DNA from: an uncultured Eubacteriales bacterium
GTDB lineage: Bacteria > Bacillota > Clostridia > Christensenellales > Pumilibacteraceae
DNA length: 56,613 nt
Assembly (NCBI GenBank): GCA_900543755.1
Contig: UQSP01000008.1
Location: 1-56,613, forward strand
Direction of reading: 5' to 3'
Translations under genes and position numbers: made by a program
The notes under the pieces: generated by a model
Databases searched by the model: none
What the model saw: the letters and a program-made list of their open reading frames with translations, nothing else
Told to the model about the DNA's origin: nothing
In this document: positions 1 to 7,640 of the stretch, piece by piece
Position numbering within the stretch: position 1 is the stretch's first letter
Layout: each line of letters starts with the position of its first letter

Positions 1-46
1 TACACCCTAGAGTTCGTCGGCAGCGTCAGATGTGTATAAGAGACAG
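1..46 (+). other. Nextera adapter plus Tn5 mosaic end (library artefact)
   Basis: Positions 14-27 read TCGTCGGCAGCGTC, the Nextera read-1 adapter, and 28-46 read AGATGTGTATAAGAGACAG, the Tn5 mosaic end used in tagmentation. The eight bases before the adapter (6-13, CCTAGAGT) match, from memory, i5 index S516, and they are preceded by the ACAC that ends the P5 primer. This is not genomic sequence. The reading frame of the first gene runs into it, so that gene is cut by the library end and not by a natural boundary. Confidence 0.98.
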
Positions 47-1139
47 GATGGATATAGCCGAATTTACTGTCCGCAAGACGGCGTTTATCGGCTCCGGCAA
101 GGGAAAACTTACCCGAAACAAGCCTGCTGTGGCAAAAGCCGCAACCGCCCGCCCTGCACTTTGACGGGGCGTTTATGCCTGCGCGTTCCATGGCGGTAAG
201 CACGGTTTCGGTGCTGAGCGCTTTAATCTCGTATTTATCGAATCCGATATGAACGGTAAGTTTGTACTCCGTTTCCTTTACGTCGCGCATGCCCACGCAG
301 TTGGCTTCCTTTTTGACCCTTTTAAGCGGCAGATTGAATTCCTTAAGTTCCTTATCGAGGAAAGAGTACATGGCCTGGGGTCCGCACATCATGACGGTGA
401 AGTCGCCCGAAACGTATTTTTTGATGATATCGGCGCTGATAAAGCCGTGCTCGAACCCGTCTTTCTTTTCGTCGCTTAGCACGTAAACCACTTTGATTTT
501 ATCCGAAGCAAGCGCGTCGAGTTCGGATTTGAAAATAATGTCTTTTTCGGTTTTTGCGCCGTACAAAATCGTCAGCGAAAAATCCGAAGTACCGTCCTTA
601 ATCGATTGCGCCATGCTGTAAAAAGGCGTAATTCCGCTGCCGCCTGCAATAGCAAGCACGTTTTTACTGTCCTTAACGGGCTCGAAACAGAACTCGCCCG
701 ACGGGTCGCCCAGCGTGAAAACGTCGCCGACTACGGCTTTATCGAACAAATAGCCGCTGAAAAATCCGCATTTTTTTACAGTGACGGCGACCTGTTTGTT
801 TAACGCCGCTTTGGGTGCGGAAGAAATCGCATAGGGACGCGCGACATAGCTGTCACCCACTTTACACCCCACGGTAAGGTATTGTCCCGCACGGAAATAG
901 AAAGGTTTTTCCGCCTCGAAAACATAGGTTTTTGTGTCAGAGGTATTCTGTACGATTTCCTTAAGCGTGGCGTTGAAATACCCGGGATGAATGATTTTCG
1001 CGGTTTCGTTTACTCTGTAAGATTGAGGAAGCGGCTTTTCGGAGCCTTCCGCCAGTTTTTCGCGGCGATTGGGTACCAGTTTTTTGAATCTTAACAAATC
1101 CAAAAAGCCGAATATCTGTTTTTTAAATACGAACTTCAT
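47..1139 (-). CDS. Flavin reductase with C-terminal 2Fe-2S ferredoxin domain, 3' end missing
   Basis: This is a partial gene of 364 codons on the minus strand, running off the contig. It starts at ATG 1139 behind GGGAGG. Residues about 45-155 form the ferredoxin-reductase FAD domain, with the flavin-binding RPYAIS motif at 101-106. Residues 160-265 form the NAD(P)H domain, with AGGSGITP at 165-172 and CGPQAM at 252-257. Residues 290-364 form a plant-type ferredoxin domain with Cys328, Cys333 and Cys336 in C-X4-C-X2-C spacing. The fourth ligand would lie just past the break after FGYIH. The enzyme would pass electrons from NAD(P)H through FAD to the 2Fe-2S centre. It follows the FAD oxidoreductase gene by 3 bases, so it is probably that enzyme's electron-transfer partner. 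The physiological acceptor is not visible. Confidence 0.9.
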
Positions 1140-1142
1140 ATT

Positions 1143-2669
1143 TTAACCCTCCCTTTTGATATCGCCGACGGTCTGTCTTCCGGATATATCGCCCGAAAAA
1201 TACGCGCTGGAATAGCCCGACAAACGCATCGAATAGCCGCCCGCGAACCTTAACCCGCGGACATACTTGTCCTCGTCCATCATAAGCAATCTGGGCATAA
1301 GGCCATCCCAGTACTGCGATTCGTATCCGTAAATAACGCCCTCGGGATGACCGCAGTAACGCGCGTAAGTAAGCGGAGTCGCAACCGAAATTTCCTCGAT
1401 GCTGTCGCGGATTTTTGCGCCCGTATCCTTTTCAAAGCGGTCAATCATCATATTGGCGACTTTGTCTTTGGTTTTGAAATAATCTTCGGGTTTAACGTTG
1501 CCCCAGTCGTCGGACATATAAAGCGTGGTGAAATACATCATGCAGGTGCCCTCAGGCGAGCATTCTGGATAAGCGCGGTTAAGGCACACCGTAGCCTGAG
1601 CGGTGTTATCGGCAATGGTTTTCATTCTTTCGTACTGAACTACGCTGTCGCTTGTATCGTAAAGAAAATAGTTGTGGTTTTCGACGCCCAACTCGTCTGC
1701 GGTTTTGTTAAGCCCCAAAAACATGGTAAACCCGCGTCCGGCGAATTTCCTTGCGTTGGTGGCGCGCACGATTTTCTGCGATACAGAATCCATCATCTTT
1801 CCGTACACAAGATGAGGCGCGCAATTTGCCACGACGTGTCTTGTCGCAATTTCCGTACCGTCGTCAAGTACTACGCCCGCGACGCCGCCGTCCGATTTAT
1901 CCTGCAATAATTTTACCGCCTCCGTGTTGAAAAGCACTTCTCCGCCTAGTTCCAGAATTCTGTCCACAAGAGCGAGAGAAATCTCGTGCGAGCGCATTTT
2001 GGGCATACTTGCGCCGCGTCTGATATATCTGTTAACCATAGAGGCGTAATGCACGAAACTCATATCGTCAAGGTTTGCGCCGAGATAGCACCAATAGGCG
2101 CTTAAAATATCTATTGCCTTTTTGGGCATTTTGATCGTTTTAAGCACTTCATTGACAGAGTAAGAGCCGCACCTCACGAAATTACCGTACTTACTTACCA
2201 TAACTTTCGAATCCGTTTTGCCGTTTACGGAACTTGAATATGCCTGGGCAAGACGCACCTCTTCGGCAAGGTCGAAAAATTTACGCATGGATTTTTCGCT
2301 TCCGGGAACGTAAAGCGCCATCTTTTTGATAAAGTCATCCACACCGAAAGGCATGGTAGCGTCCAGCTTTTCGGATTTTACTATAACCCTGTAAGCTTCG
2401 GGTATCTGCAGCCACTCGATTTTGTCCGTAACTCCTAAAGAGTCGAAAAGATCACGCACGTCGCCCGCGTTGTCTTTTGTGCCGAAGTCGTTAAGCTCGT
2501 GCAGCGACGCCTCGAATTCAAATCTGCCTCTTCTGAAACTTGTGGCAAATCCTCCCGGAAGATTATGTTTTTCCACCAGAAGCACTTTCGCACCGCCTTG
2601 CAGCAGCCTTATCGCCGCAACCAGACCGCCGTTGCCCGCGCCAATTACGACCGCATCGTATTTTTTCAT
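1143..2669 (-). CDS. FAD-dependent oxidoreductase, phytoene desaturase (CrtI)-like
   Basis: The protein has 508 residues. The start at ATG 2669 is chosen over an in-frame ATG 13 codons upstream because AAGGAGG lies directly before it. The N-terminus carries the Rossmann dinucleotide fold KKYDAVVIGAGNGG with a following acidic residue (VEKH), then the PGGFATSF segment typical of the CrtI/retinol-saturase family. The C-terminus has the FAD-closing GLRFAGGYSMRLSG region. Family members desaturate, saturate or isomerise polyprenyl or steroid-like substrates. No carotenoid or other isoprenoid gene is nearby, so the substrate is unknown. The immediately following reductase gene suggests that this enzyme uses supplied electrons, perhaps for a reduction or saturation. 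That role is inference. Confidence 0.8.
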   Translation of the reverse strand: MKKYDAVVIGAGNGGLVAAIRLLQGGAKVLLVEKHNLPGGFATSFRRGRFEFEASLHELNDFGTKDNAGDVRDLFDSLGVTDKIEWLQIPEAYRVIVKSEKLDATMPFGVDDFIKKMALYVPGSEKSMRKFFDLAEEVRLAQAYSSSVNGKTDSKVMVSKYGNFVRCGSYSVNEVLKTIKMPKKAIDILSAYWCYLGANLDDMSFVHYASMVNRYIRRGASMPKMRSHEISLALVDRILELGGEVLFNTEAVKLLQDKSDGGVAGVVLDDGTEIATRHVVANCAPHLVYGKMMDSVSQKIVRATNARKFAGRGFTMFLGLNKTADELGVENHNYFLYDTSDSVVQYERMKTIADNTAQATVCLNRAYPECSPEGTCMMYFTTLYMSDDWGNVKPEDYFKTKDKVANMMIDRFEKDTGAKIRDSIEEISVATPLTYARYCGHPEGVIYGYESQYWDGLMPRLLMMDEDKYVRGLRFAGGYSMRLSGYSSAYFSGDISGRQTVGDIKREG

Positions 2670-2977
2670 TGCACCCTCCTTAATTTTATTTTTATATATA
2701 AGCCGCAATTTTAACCAAACTGTTTGCTTTAATGATATTTAACAAAAAAACCGATTAAAAACACAAAGTACTTTAACTTATTTGCCGATGAAATAAAATA
2801 CAGCTTTTAAACTATGATAACATACAATTTTAAAAATTGCAATTATTATGCTTAAAAAACAGTTTTTTGTAAAATATACGATTGATTTTTCATAAAAAAC
2901 TTAAAAAAATACAAAAATTTCGTATTTTCATTTTAACGTATAAGTTTGTCATTATACGCAATCGAGCAGCCTGATTT
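2670..2977. other. AT-rich intergenic region, no gene seen
   Basis: This 308-base stretch lies between the oxidoreductase start and the end of the small membrane protein gene. It is very AT-rich with many A and T runs. It should hold the promoter of the two-gene oxidoreductase operon, but I see no convincing pair of -35 and -10 boxes, no strong hairpin terminator and no ORF with a ribosome binding site. Confidence 0.6.
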
Positions 2978-3232
2978 TTACGGCTGTTTTTTGTCTTTCG
3001 TTTCGCTATTCTTTACGTCGAAAACAGGCACAAAGCCTTCGTCATCGGCTTTATCCCCGTCACTTAAAGACTTTCGGGCTTTCATATCCTCCTCTATCTT
3101 CTTTTTTTCTTTCAAAGTCTGACGCAATACCCTTACAAAAGTAAATACAAGCACGGTCATAGTTACGGCTATTAAAGCAAGAGTGATATAGAAAAAAACG
3201 TCCGAAGACGAAACGGACAATATAATTTTCAT
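2978..3232 (-). CDS. Small single-pass membrane protein, function unknown
   Basis: The product has 84 residues and starts at ATG 3232 behind AAGGAG. Residues about 11-34 are a hydrophobic helix (FFYITLALIAVTMTVLVF). They are followed by a basic segment (RVLRQTLKEKKK) and an acidic, polar, probably disordered tail. The charge pattern places the tail in the cytoplasm. I do not recognise a family. The gene is monocistronic and has a promoter identical to the sigma-A consensus (3264-3292), which is unusual for an accessory hypothetical gene and suggests strong, constitutive expression. A frame-shifted overlapping ORF (3060-3320) lacks a matching ribosome binding site and was set aside. Confidence 0.75.
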   Translation of the reverse strand: MKIILSVSSSDVFFYITLALIAVTMTVLVFTFVRVLRQTLKEKKKIEEDMKARKSLSDGDKADDEGFVPVFDVKNSETKDKKQP

Positions 3233-3263
3233 AAAATCTCCTTATCTGTTTCCCGTTTTCCAG

Positions 3264-3292
3264 ATTATACTTTTTAAAATTACTTTTGTCAA
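3264..3292 (-). promoter_or_regulatory. Perfect consensus sigma-A promoter for the small membrane protein
   Basis: On the minus strand the -35 box TTGACA (3292-3287) and -10 box TATAAT (3269-3264) are separated by exactly 17 bases. Transcription would start near 3257, about 25 bases before the start codon. Confidence 0.85.
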
Positions 3293-3388
3293 CGGCTTTG
3301 ATTTTCGGTTTTATTTCCATTTTAACTTTGTTATATCGCTGATTTTATGTAAACGCTGATTTTGTATAATTGGTTGCCGACCAAACGC

Positions 3389-3418
3389 TTGACAATCGGG
3401 CAGAAATAATTTTACAAT
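3389..3418 (+). promoter_or_regulatory. Sigma-A promoter for ogt
   Basis: The -35 box TTGACA (3389-3394) and -10 box TACAAT (3413-3418) are separated by 18 bases. They lie about 73 bases upstream of the ogt start and are divergent from the preceding promoter. Confidence 0.65.
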
Positions 3419-3490
3419 AAAAAAAGTTTTATTTGCAATATACTGCATATTGTTTTTTCACATGACCGCATTACATGGGAGCGATATAAA

Positions 3491-3961
3491 ATGAAAAGTT
3501 ATTTCATAATTAATTCCCCCGTGGGAAATTTAACGCTTACCGATGAGGACAATCGTCTTACGGGGCTGTCGTTCGGTGCCATAGCGCCCTTTGGCGCCAC
3601 TAACAGAATTACCCCGATTATAGAGGAAACCGCAAATCAGCTTAAACAATATTTTGAAGGCGCGCGTAAAAAATTCGATATCCCGATTTCGTTTGAAACC
3701 GTTTCCCGTTTCAGCAGCGAAGTTCTTAAATTCCTGCTTACCGTGCCTTACGGCGAAACGGCGACTTACTCCGATGCGGCGGCGTTTGCGGGACAGGCAA
3801 AAGCCGTAAGGGCGGCAGGACGCGCGATAAGCCGAAACCCGATTGCAATCATAATACCCTGCCACAGAATAATAGGTAAAAACGGCTCTTTGACGGGGTT
3901 TAACGGAGGTTTGGAAATTAAAAAATTTTTACTGACACTGGAAGGCATACCTTTTATCTGA
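3491..3961 (+). CDS. ogt: Methylated-DNA--[protein]-cysteine S-methyltransferase
   Basis: This 156-residue repair protein moves the methyl group from O6-methylguanine to its own cysteine in a single-turnover reaction. The acceptor motif IIPCHRIIG is present with Cys124, preceded by the DNA-binding helix segment VPYGETATYSDAA (residues 85-97) and RAAGRAISRNP. The length is typical of the short Ogt form without the Ada regulatory domain. GGGAG precedes the ATG. The gene stands alone between its own promoter and a terminator, and nothing next to it suggests an Ada-type adaptive response. Confidence 0.93.
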   Translation: MKSYFIINSPVGNLTLTDEDNRLTGLSFGAIAPFGATNRITPIIEETANQLKQYFEGARKKFDIPISFETVSRFSSEVLKFLLTVPYGETATYSDAAAFAGQAKAVRAAGRAISRNPIAIIIPCHRIIGKNGSLTGFNGGLEIKKFLLTLEGIPFI

Positions 3962-4029
3962 CGGTATTTTTCGAAGAGTTTATTACGCTTTCTCCTTTTT
4001 CCCCTGTTCTCTTTTTATAAATTTTTTTG

Positions 4030-4054
4030 AAGCGCTTTTAACGCGCTTTTTTTT
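4030..4054 (+). terminator. Intrinsic terminator after ogt
   Basis: A 6-bp stem AAGCGC/GCGCTT (4030-4035 with 4043-4048) with a 7-base loop is followed by a run of eight T that overlaps the end of the stem. Confidence 0.75.
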
Positions 4055-4164
4055 GTTTATCGGTTAAATCTTAAACATAATCGCATTTTGATAACAACGT
4101 TTTGATCTCAGGAATAAAATGGTGTAGGCACATAAGCCAATTTATTCACAGGAGTCATAAAACC

Positions 4165-5355
4165 ATGTTCAGTTTTTTCAATTGCGGCCGTTTCGGATGC
4201 GGTTGCAATCAAGGCAACGCTTCGTGCGGACAGGATCCGTGCCGTCCTAATCCGTGCCCGCCAAACCACGGTTGCTGTTGCCCGGGTCCCATCGGGCCTA
4301 CGGGTCCCATCGGTCCCACCGGTCCCACAGGCCCCGGCGGAGGTCCTACGGGTCCGACGGGCCCCACGGGAGCCACCGGTCCCCAAGGTCCTCAGGGCTT
4401 GCAGGGAGTTCAGGGACCCATAGGTCCAACAGGGCCTCAAGGTCCTCAGGGCTTGCAAGGCGTTCAAGGCGCAGCGGGAGCTACAGGCCCCACCGGGCCC
4501 ACGGGAGCTACCGGTCCCACGGGAGCCACGGGTCCCACAGGGCCTCAGGGCATAAGAGGTATTGACGGAGCCACCGGCCCCACCGGGCCTCAAGGTATAA
4601 GGGGTATTGACGGCGCAACAGGCGCTACGGGCGCAACAGGCCCCACTGGTCCCACGGGTCCCACCGGTGCGACGGGCGCAACAGGCCCCACGGGTGCAAC
4701 TGGCGCTACGGGCGCAACAGGTCCCACTGGTCCCACGGGCGCTACGGGTGCTACGGGCACAACAGGCCCCACGGGTGCAACTGGCGCTACGGGTGCTACG
4801 GGTCCGACAGGCGCGACGGGCGCAACAGGCCCCACGGGTCCGACGGGTCCCACGGGCGCAACAGGCGCTACGGGTCCGACGGGCGCAACAGGTCCGACGG
4901 GTCCCACGGGCGCTACGGGTGCTACGGGCGCTACGGGTGCTACGGGCGCAACGGGTCCCACGGGTGCAACGGGTCCCACGGGCGCTACGGGCGCAACTGG
5001 CCCCACGGGTGCAACAGGCCCCACGGGTCCGACGGGTGCAACAGGCCCCACCGGTGCGACGGGCGCAACTGGCCCCACTGGTCCAACGGGTCCGACGGGC
5101 GCTACGGGTGCAACGGGTCCCACGGGTCCGACGGGTGCCACAGGGGCAACAGGCCCCACTGGTCCGACAGGCGCGACGGGTGCTACGGGCGCTACAGGCC
5201 CCACCGGTCCGACCGGTCCCACAGGCCCCAGAGGAGAATCGGCAACCGTTACAGCTGCGGCGGCAGTCACCGACGCAACGGGTACGGGCGATATAGTAAC
5301 GCAGTTTAATGCGCTTCTTGCATCATTGCGCAATGCGGGACTATTGTCCAATTAA
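4165..5355 (+). CDS. Collagen-like Gly-X-Thr repeat protein, exosporium/BclA-like
   Basis: The protein has 396 residues from ATG 4165, chosen because AGGAG sits about 10 bases upstream. A longer reading from 4102 has no ribosome binding site. Residues 1-40 form a head with nine cysteines and no signal peptide or membrane helix. Residues 41-356 hold 105 Gly-X-Y triplets, mostly GPT and GAT, interrupted once by an extra glycine (GPG-G-GPT). The last 40 residues form a compact hydrophobic end (QFNALLASLRNAGLL). Collagen-like proteins with threonine-rich triplets and such tails are known from spore exosporium filaments of Bacillota, so a spore-surface role is likely but inferred. The cysteine-rich head could anchor the filament by disulfides. 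A terminator follows at 5411-5446. Confidence 0.85.
   Translation: MFSFFNCGRFGCGCNQGNASCGQDPCRPNPCPPNHGCCCPGPIGPTGPIGPTGPTGPGGGPTGPTGPTGATGPQGPQGLQGVQGPIGPTGPQGPQGLQGVQGAAGATGPTGPTGATGPTGATGPTGPQGIRGIDGATGPTGPQGIRGIDGATGATGATGPTGPTGPTGATGATGPTGATGATGATGPTGPTGATGATGTTGPTGATGATGATGPTGATGATGPTGPTGPTGATGATGPTGATGPTGPTGATGATGATGATGATGPTGATGPTGATGATGPTGATGPTGPTGATGPTGATGATGPTGPTGPTGATGATGPTGPTGATGATGPTGPTGATGATGATGPTGPTGPTGPRGESATVTAAAAVTDATGTGDIVTQFNALLASLRNAGLLSN
4285..5232 (+). repeat. Collagen-like tandem repeat region (105 triplets)
   Basis: These are degenerate tandem repeats of 9 bases and multiples of 9, built from GGTCCCACG- and GGCGCTACG-type units. Two non-GPT modules are duplicated near the 5' side: a GPQGPQGLQGVQG unit (about 4381 and 4438) and a GPQGIRGIDGATG unit (about 4546 and 4588). 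Synonymous codons vary between copies. This suggests selection on the protein repeat and limits recombination, although length polymorphism by slippage is still expected. Assemblers often collapse such regions, so the copy number may be an underestimate. Confidence 0.9.
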
Positions 5356-5410
5356 AACAAACAAAAGATTTTTTTAAAACGTAAGACTTTACTTTGATTT
5401 CCCCCCACAA

Positions 5411-5446
5411 AAAAATAAAACACGGTTTTTGCCGTGTTTTATTTTT
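5411..5446 (+). terminator. Strong intrinsic terminator after the collagen-like gene
   Basis: A perfect 15-bp stem (5411-5425 with 5432-5446) has a 6-base loop. It is bounded by A-rich and T-rich arms, so it could act in both directions. Confidence 0.85.
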
Positions 5447-5549
5447 ATAACGTCCGCGAATAAATAGCCGAGGAAAACCTTATCGTTTTACTGTCTGAGG
5501 GCTTATTGCATAACAGTGAAACGTTTGAAGTTTACGCCTAACAAAAAAT

Positions 5550-5578
5550 TTGCAAAATTCATTTATATGTGTTAAATT
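5550..5578 (+). promoter_or_regulatory. Probable promoter for the methyltransferase gene
   Basis: The boxes are TTGCAA (5550-5555), 17 bases, TAAATT (5573-5578). The start codon is only 19 bases past the -10 box, giving a very short leader that just contains the ribosome binding site. Confidence 0.5.
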
Positions 5579-5596
5579 ATTGCATGGAGAAACATC

Positions 5597-6199
5597 GTGA
5601 TCAATACAAAAATCAATCCGTATGACGAAATTTGTCCGCAATGGGACGAGTACCGCAAAAAGACTTCCGTCAACAAGTGTATTGCGGACTTTTCCCGCCG
5701 GCTGAAACCGAACTCTTCAATACTGGACGTAGGCTGCGGTACAGGTTATCCGATAGACTTTTTTTTGTCGGAGCGCGGATTCAGGATAACGGGAATAGAC
5801 TCCTCGGCCAAAATGATTGAAAAAGCTGCTTCTCTTAAACTTAAAAACACCGAATACCACGTCGCGGAATTATTCGGCTTCAGGACTGAGGAAAAATTTG
5901 ACGCGATAATAGCGTTTGACTGTCTTTGGCACATCTGCCACGATAATCAGAAATATATATACGGCACAATAGCGTCTTTGATAAAAAAAGGCGGATATTT
6001 TATTTTTACACACGGAAAAAAAGACGGCGAAATTTACGGCGAAATGATGGGACAAACTTTTTATTACAGCGCGCTTGACGCAGAAGAAGTAAAAAAGATT
6101 CTGATATCCGAAGGCTTTGAAATAATTTCTTTTACCGAAAATTACAAAGAGCGGACTACGGGCGACAGAGAGCTGCTTGTTGAAGCGCGAAAACTTTGA
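5597..6199 (+). CDS. Class I SAM-dependent methyltransferase, substrate unknown
   Basis: The protein has 200 residues. The start is GTG 5597, supported by GGAGA six bases upstream; the ATG a little upstream is in another frame. Motif I, ILDVGCGTGYP, lies at residues 42-52, the acidic ribose-binding residue is in TGIDSS (about 65-70), and motif IV-like FDAIIAFDCLWHIC follows (about 98-112). This is the seven-strand fold of small-molecule methyltransferases of the UbiE/BioC type. No neighbour reveals the acceptor. The gene is convergent with the following glycosyltransferase. Confidence 0.8.
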   Translation: MINTKINPYDEICPQWDEYRKKTSVNKCIADFSRRLKPNSSILDVGCGTGYPIDFFLSERGFRITGIDSSAKMIEKAASLKLKNTEYHVAELFGFRTEEKFDAIIAFDCLWHICHDNQKYIYGTIASLIKKGGYFIFTHGKKDGEIYGEMMGQTFYYSALDAEEVKKILISEGFEIISFTENYKERTTGDRELLVEARKL

Positions 6200-6234
6200 C
6201 TTAAGCCTTTTCAGGCGAAATTTTGTTGTCTGTT

Positions 6235-6276
6235 AAAATCAATACAAACTGCTGAAATCATATCGTAATTGATTTT
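6235..6276. repeat. Inverted repeat between convergent genes
   Basis: A 9-bp inverted repeat AAAATCAAT (6235-6243) / ATTGATTTT (6268-6276) encloses 24 bases between the convergent methyltransferase and glycosyltransferase genes. It may end transcription from one side, but it lacks a clear T-run, so this is only a possible terminator. Confidence 0.3.
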
Positions 6277-6361
6277 GCTTGTCTTTTTCAACCGCTTTGA
6301 CGCACTTAAACCACGAAAAAACAATCCGATCATTTTCAGCGTAGAAAAAAATAAAACGTTG

Positions 6362-7447
6362 TTATAAATTTTTCCGGCCGTTTTTCGCTTCTTCGAAAAA
6401 CCGTCTGTTTTCTTTAAGCCGCTTCTCGTCCGAAAGTTTTATCGCCTCATCCGCGAAGCGAAGCGCGTTGTCGTAATCAAAGGTGAAATAATACGCAAGC
6501 GAAATCAGATCGTAAGGAAGCGCGCCCCAGGACTGAGGCTCGTTGATATAACTTACCGAACGGTTTTTGATTTTCAAAGCTTTATTGAGAAAGAAAATAA
6601 CGCCGTGCCAGTCTTTACGGTCATAAAGAAGGCGCGAATACTCGACGTAAGCTTCCCTTACGTTAGGCGCCTCCGCTATGGCGCGCAAAAACCAGCATTC
6701 CGCAAGCGCCGTCTGATTAAGCGCAAGCCTGCAACGCGCAATATACCGCATGGAGGCAGCCCTCTCGTCAGCCCACGTGGCGGAAGGAAGCGCCAAGTGC
6801 CCGGTAAGCGTATCGATGGCTTTGTCGTACATACGGTAAAACATATATTCGCGCCCGAGATAATGCATATTGCGGTCGTTTTCGGGATTTTCTTTTACGG
6901 CAAGTTCCAAAAGGGGCAGATACGACGAACGTGATTTTTTGTCGTCGGGATAGTGATGAAGCGTAACGTCCTTTATCGTCACGGACGAATAATCCCTGCC
7001 CGAATAAGCCAGAATTTCGTGTACGGGATTGACCCACCTGAACCCCTTTAAGACGTGCATTTTTTCAATATAAAACTCCACGCCCGCCTCGCCCGAATCG
7101 AGATGTGACCAGACGTACCTGTATCTTCCCTGCTTGGTGTTTTGGGTCCAGCTTTTTTCCAGCTTTTCGCGCCAGCCCTCCTCGAACACTTCGTCAAGGT
7201 CGGTGCAGACGCAAACGTCCGTTTCGGGCGGCACAAGTTTTAAGGACTCGTTTCGCGCTTTATCGAAACGCCAGGGTACTATCTCCGCCGACTTTACGGT
7301 AACGCCCTCTTTCCTTAAAGCCTCCACCGTGCCGTCGACTGACCCTGTATCCAGGACGACCACGTAATCGGCCTCGCGCATGGACTTTGCCCAGCGCGAC
7401 ACAAACTTTTCCTCGTTTTTGGAAATTGCATAAACGGTAACTATCAT
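6362..7447 (-). CDS. Family 2 glycosyltransferase with TPR-like C-terminus
   Basis: The protein has 361 residues. The GT-A fold starts at once (MIVTVYAISKNEE, then VVLDTGSVDGT at 30-40). The metal-binding DxD-type motif is CTDLDEVF (DLD at 83-85). Residues about 190-355 look like helical repeats of the tetratricopeptide type (AVKENPENDRNMHYLGREYMF, CWFLRAIAEAPNVREAY). This architecture, GT2 followed by TPR-like helices, occurs in bacterial glycosyltransferases whose acceptor is often unknown. The start at ATG 7447 has only a poor ribosome binding site. The gene stands alone; no cell-surface glycan cluster is near. Confidence 0.8.
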   Translation of the reverse strand: MIVTVYAISKNEEKFVSRWAKSMREADYVVVLDTGSVDGTVEALRKEGVTVKSAEIVPWRFDKARNESLKLVPPETDVCVCTDLDEVFEEGWREKLEKSWTQNTKQGRYRYVWSHLDSGEAGVEFYIEKMHVLKGFRWVNPVHEILAYSGRDYSSVTIKDVTLHHYPDDKKSRSSYLPLLELAVKENPENDRNMHYLGREYMFYRMYDKAIDTLTGHLALPSATWADERAASMRYIARCRLALNQTALAECWFLRAIAEAPNVREAYVEYSRLLYDRKDWHGVIFFLNKALKIKNRSVSYINEPQSWGALPYDLISLAYYFTFDYDNALRFADEAIKLSDEKRLKENRRFFEEAKNGRKNL

Positions 7448-7582
7448 GTTTTTTTAATATGCCGTTTAGTCCGATAAGGTTACTTTGAAAACCGAAGAAA
7501 TCAGGCGCTTATAAGGTTTTTTCTCGCATTAAAAACTTATGGCAATTTATAAAACGGCAAACTCTTTCATTCAAACTCCTGA

Positions 7583-7616
7583 CAAATAAAAAACGCGCTT
7601 AAACATAAACGCGTTT
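7583..7616 (-). terminator. Intrinsic terminator after uxaA
   Basis: On the minus strand a 7-bp stem AAACGCG/CGCGTTT (7616-7610 with 7597-7591) is followed by a T-rich run interrupted by a single A, 25 bases beyond the uxaA stop. Confidence 0.75.
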
Positions 7617-7640
7617 ACGGAAAAATAGTGTCTTGTTTTT

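Noticed and set aside
4111..4137. GAATA and CATAAGC boxes before the collagen-like gene, resembling a sporulation sigma promoter
   Set aside because: The spacing of about 14 bases does not fit one sigma factor clearly and the boxes are short, so the spore link rests on the protein only.
4285..5232. CRISPR-like array
   Set aside because: The periodic units are 9-base codon repeats inside one open frame, not direct repeats with unique spacers.
4590..5351. Minus-strand GPV/APV repeat frame
   Set aside because: It is the complement of the collagen repeat. The sense frame has the ribosome binding site, cysteine head and folded tail.
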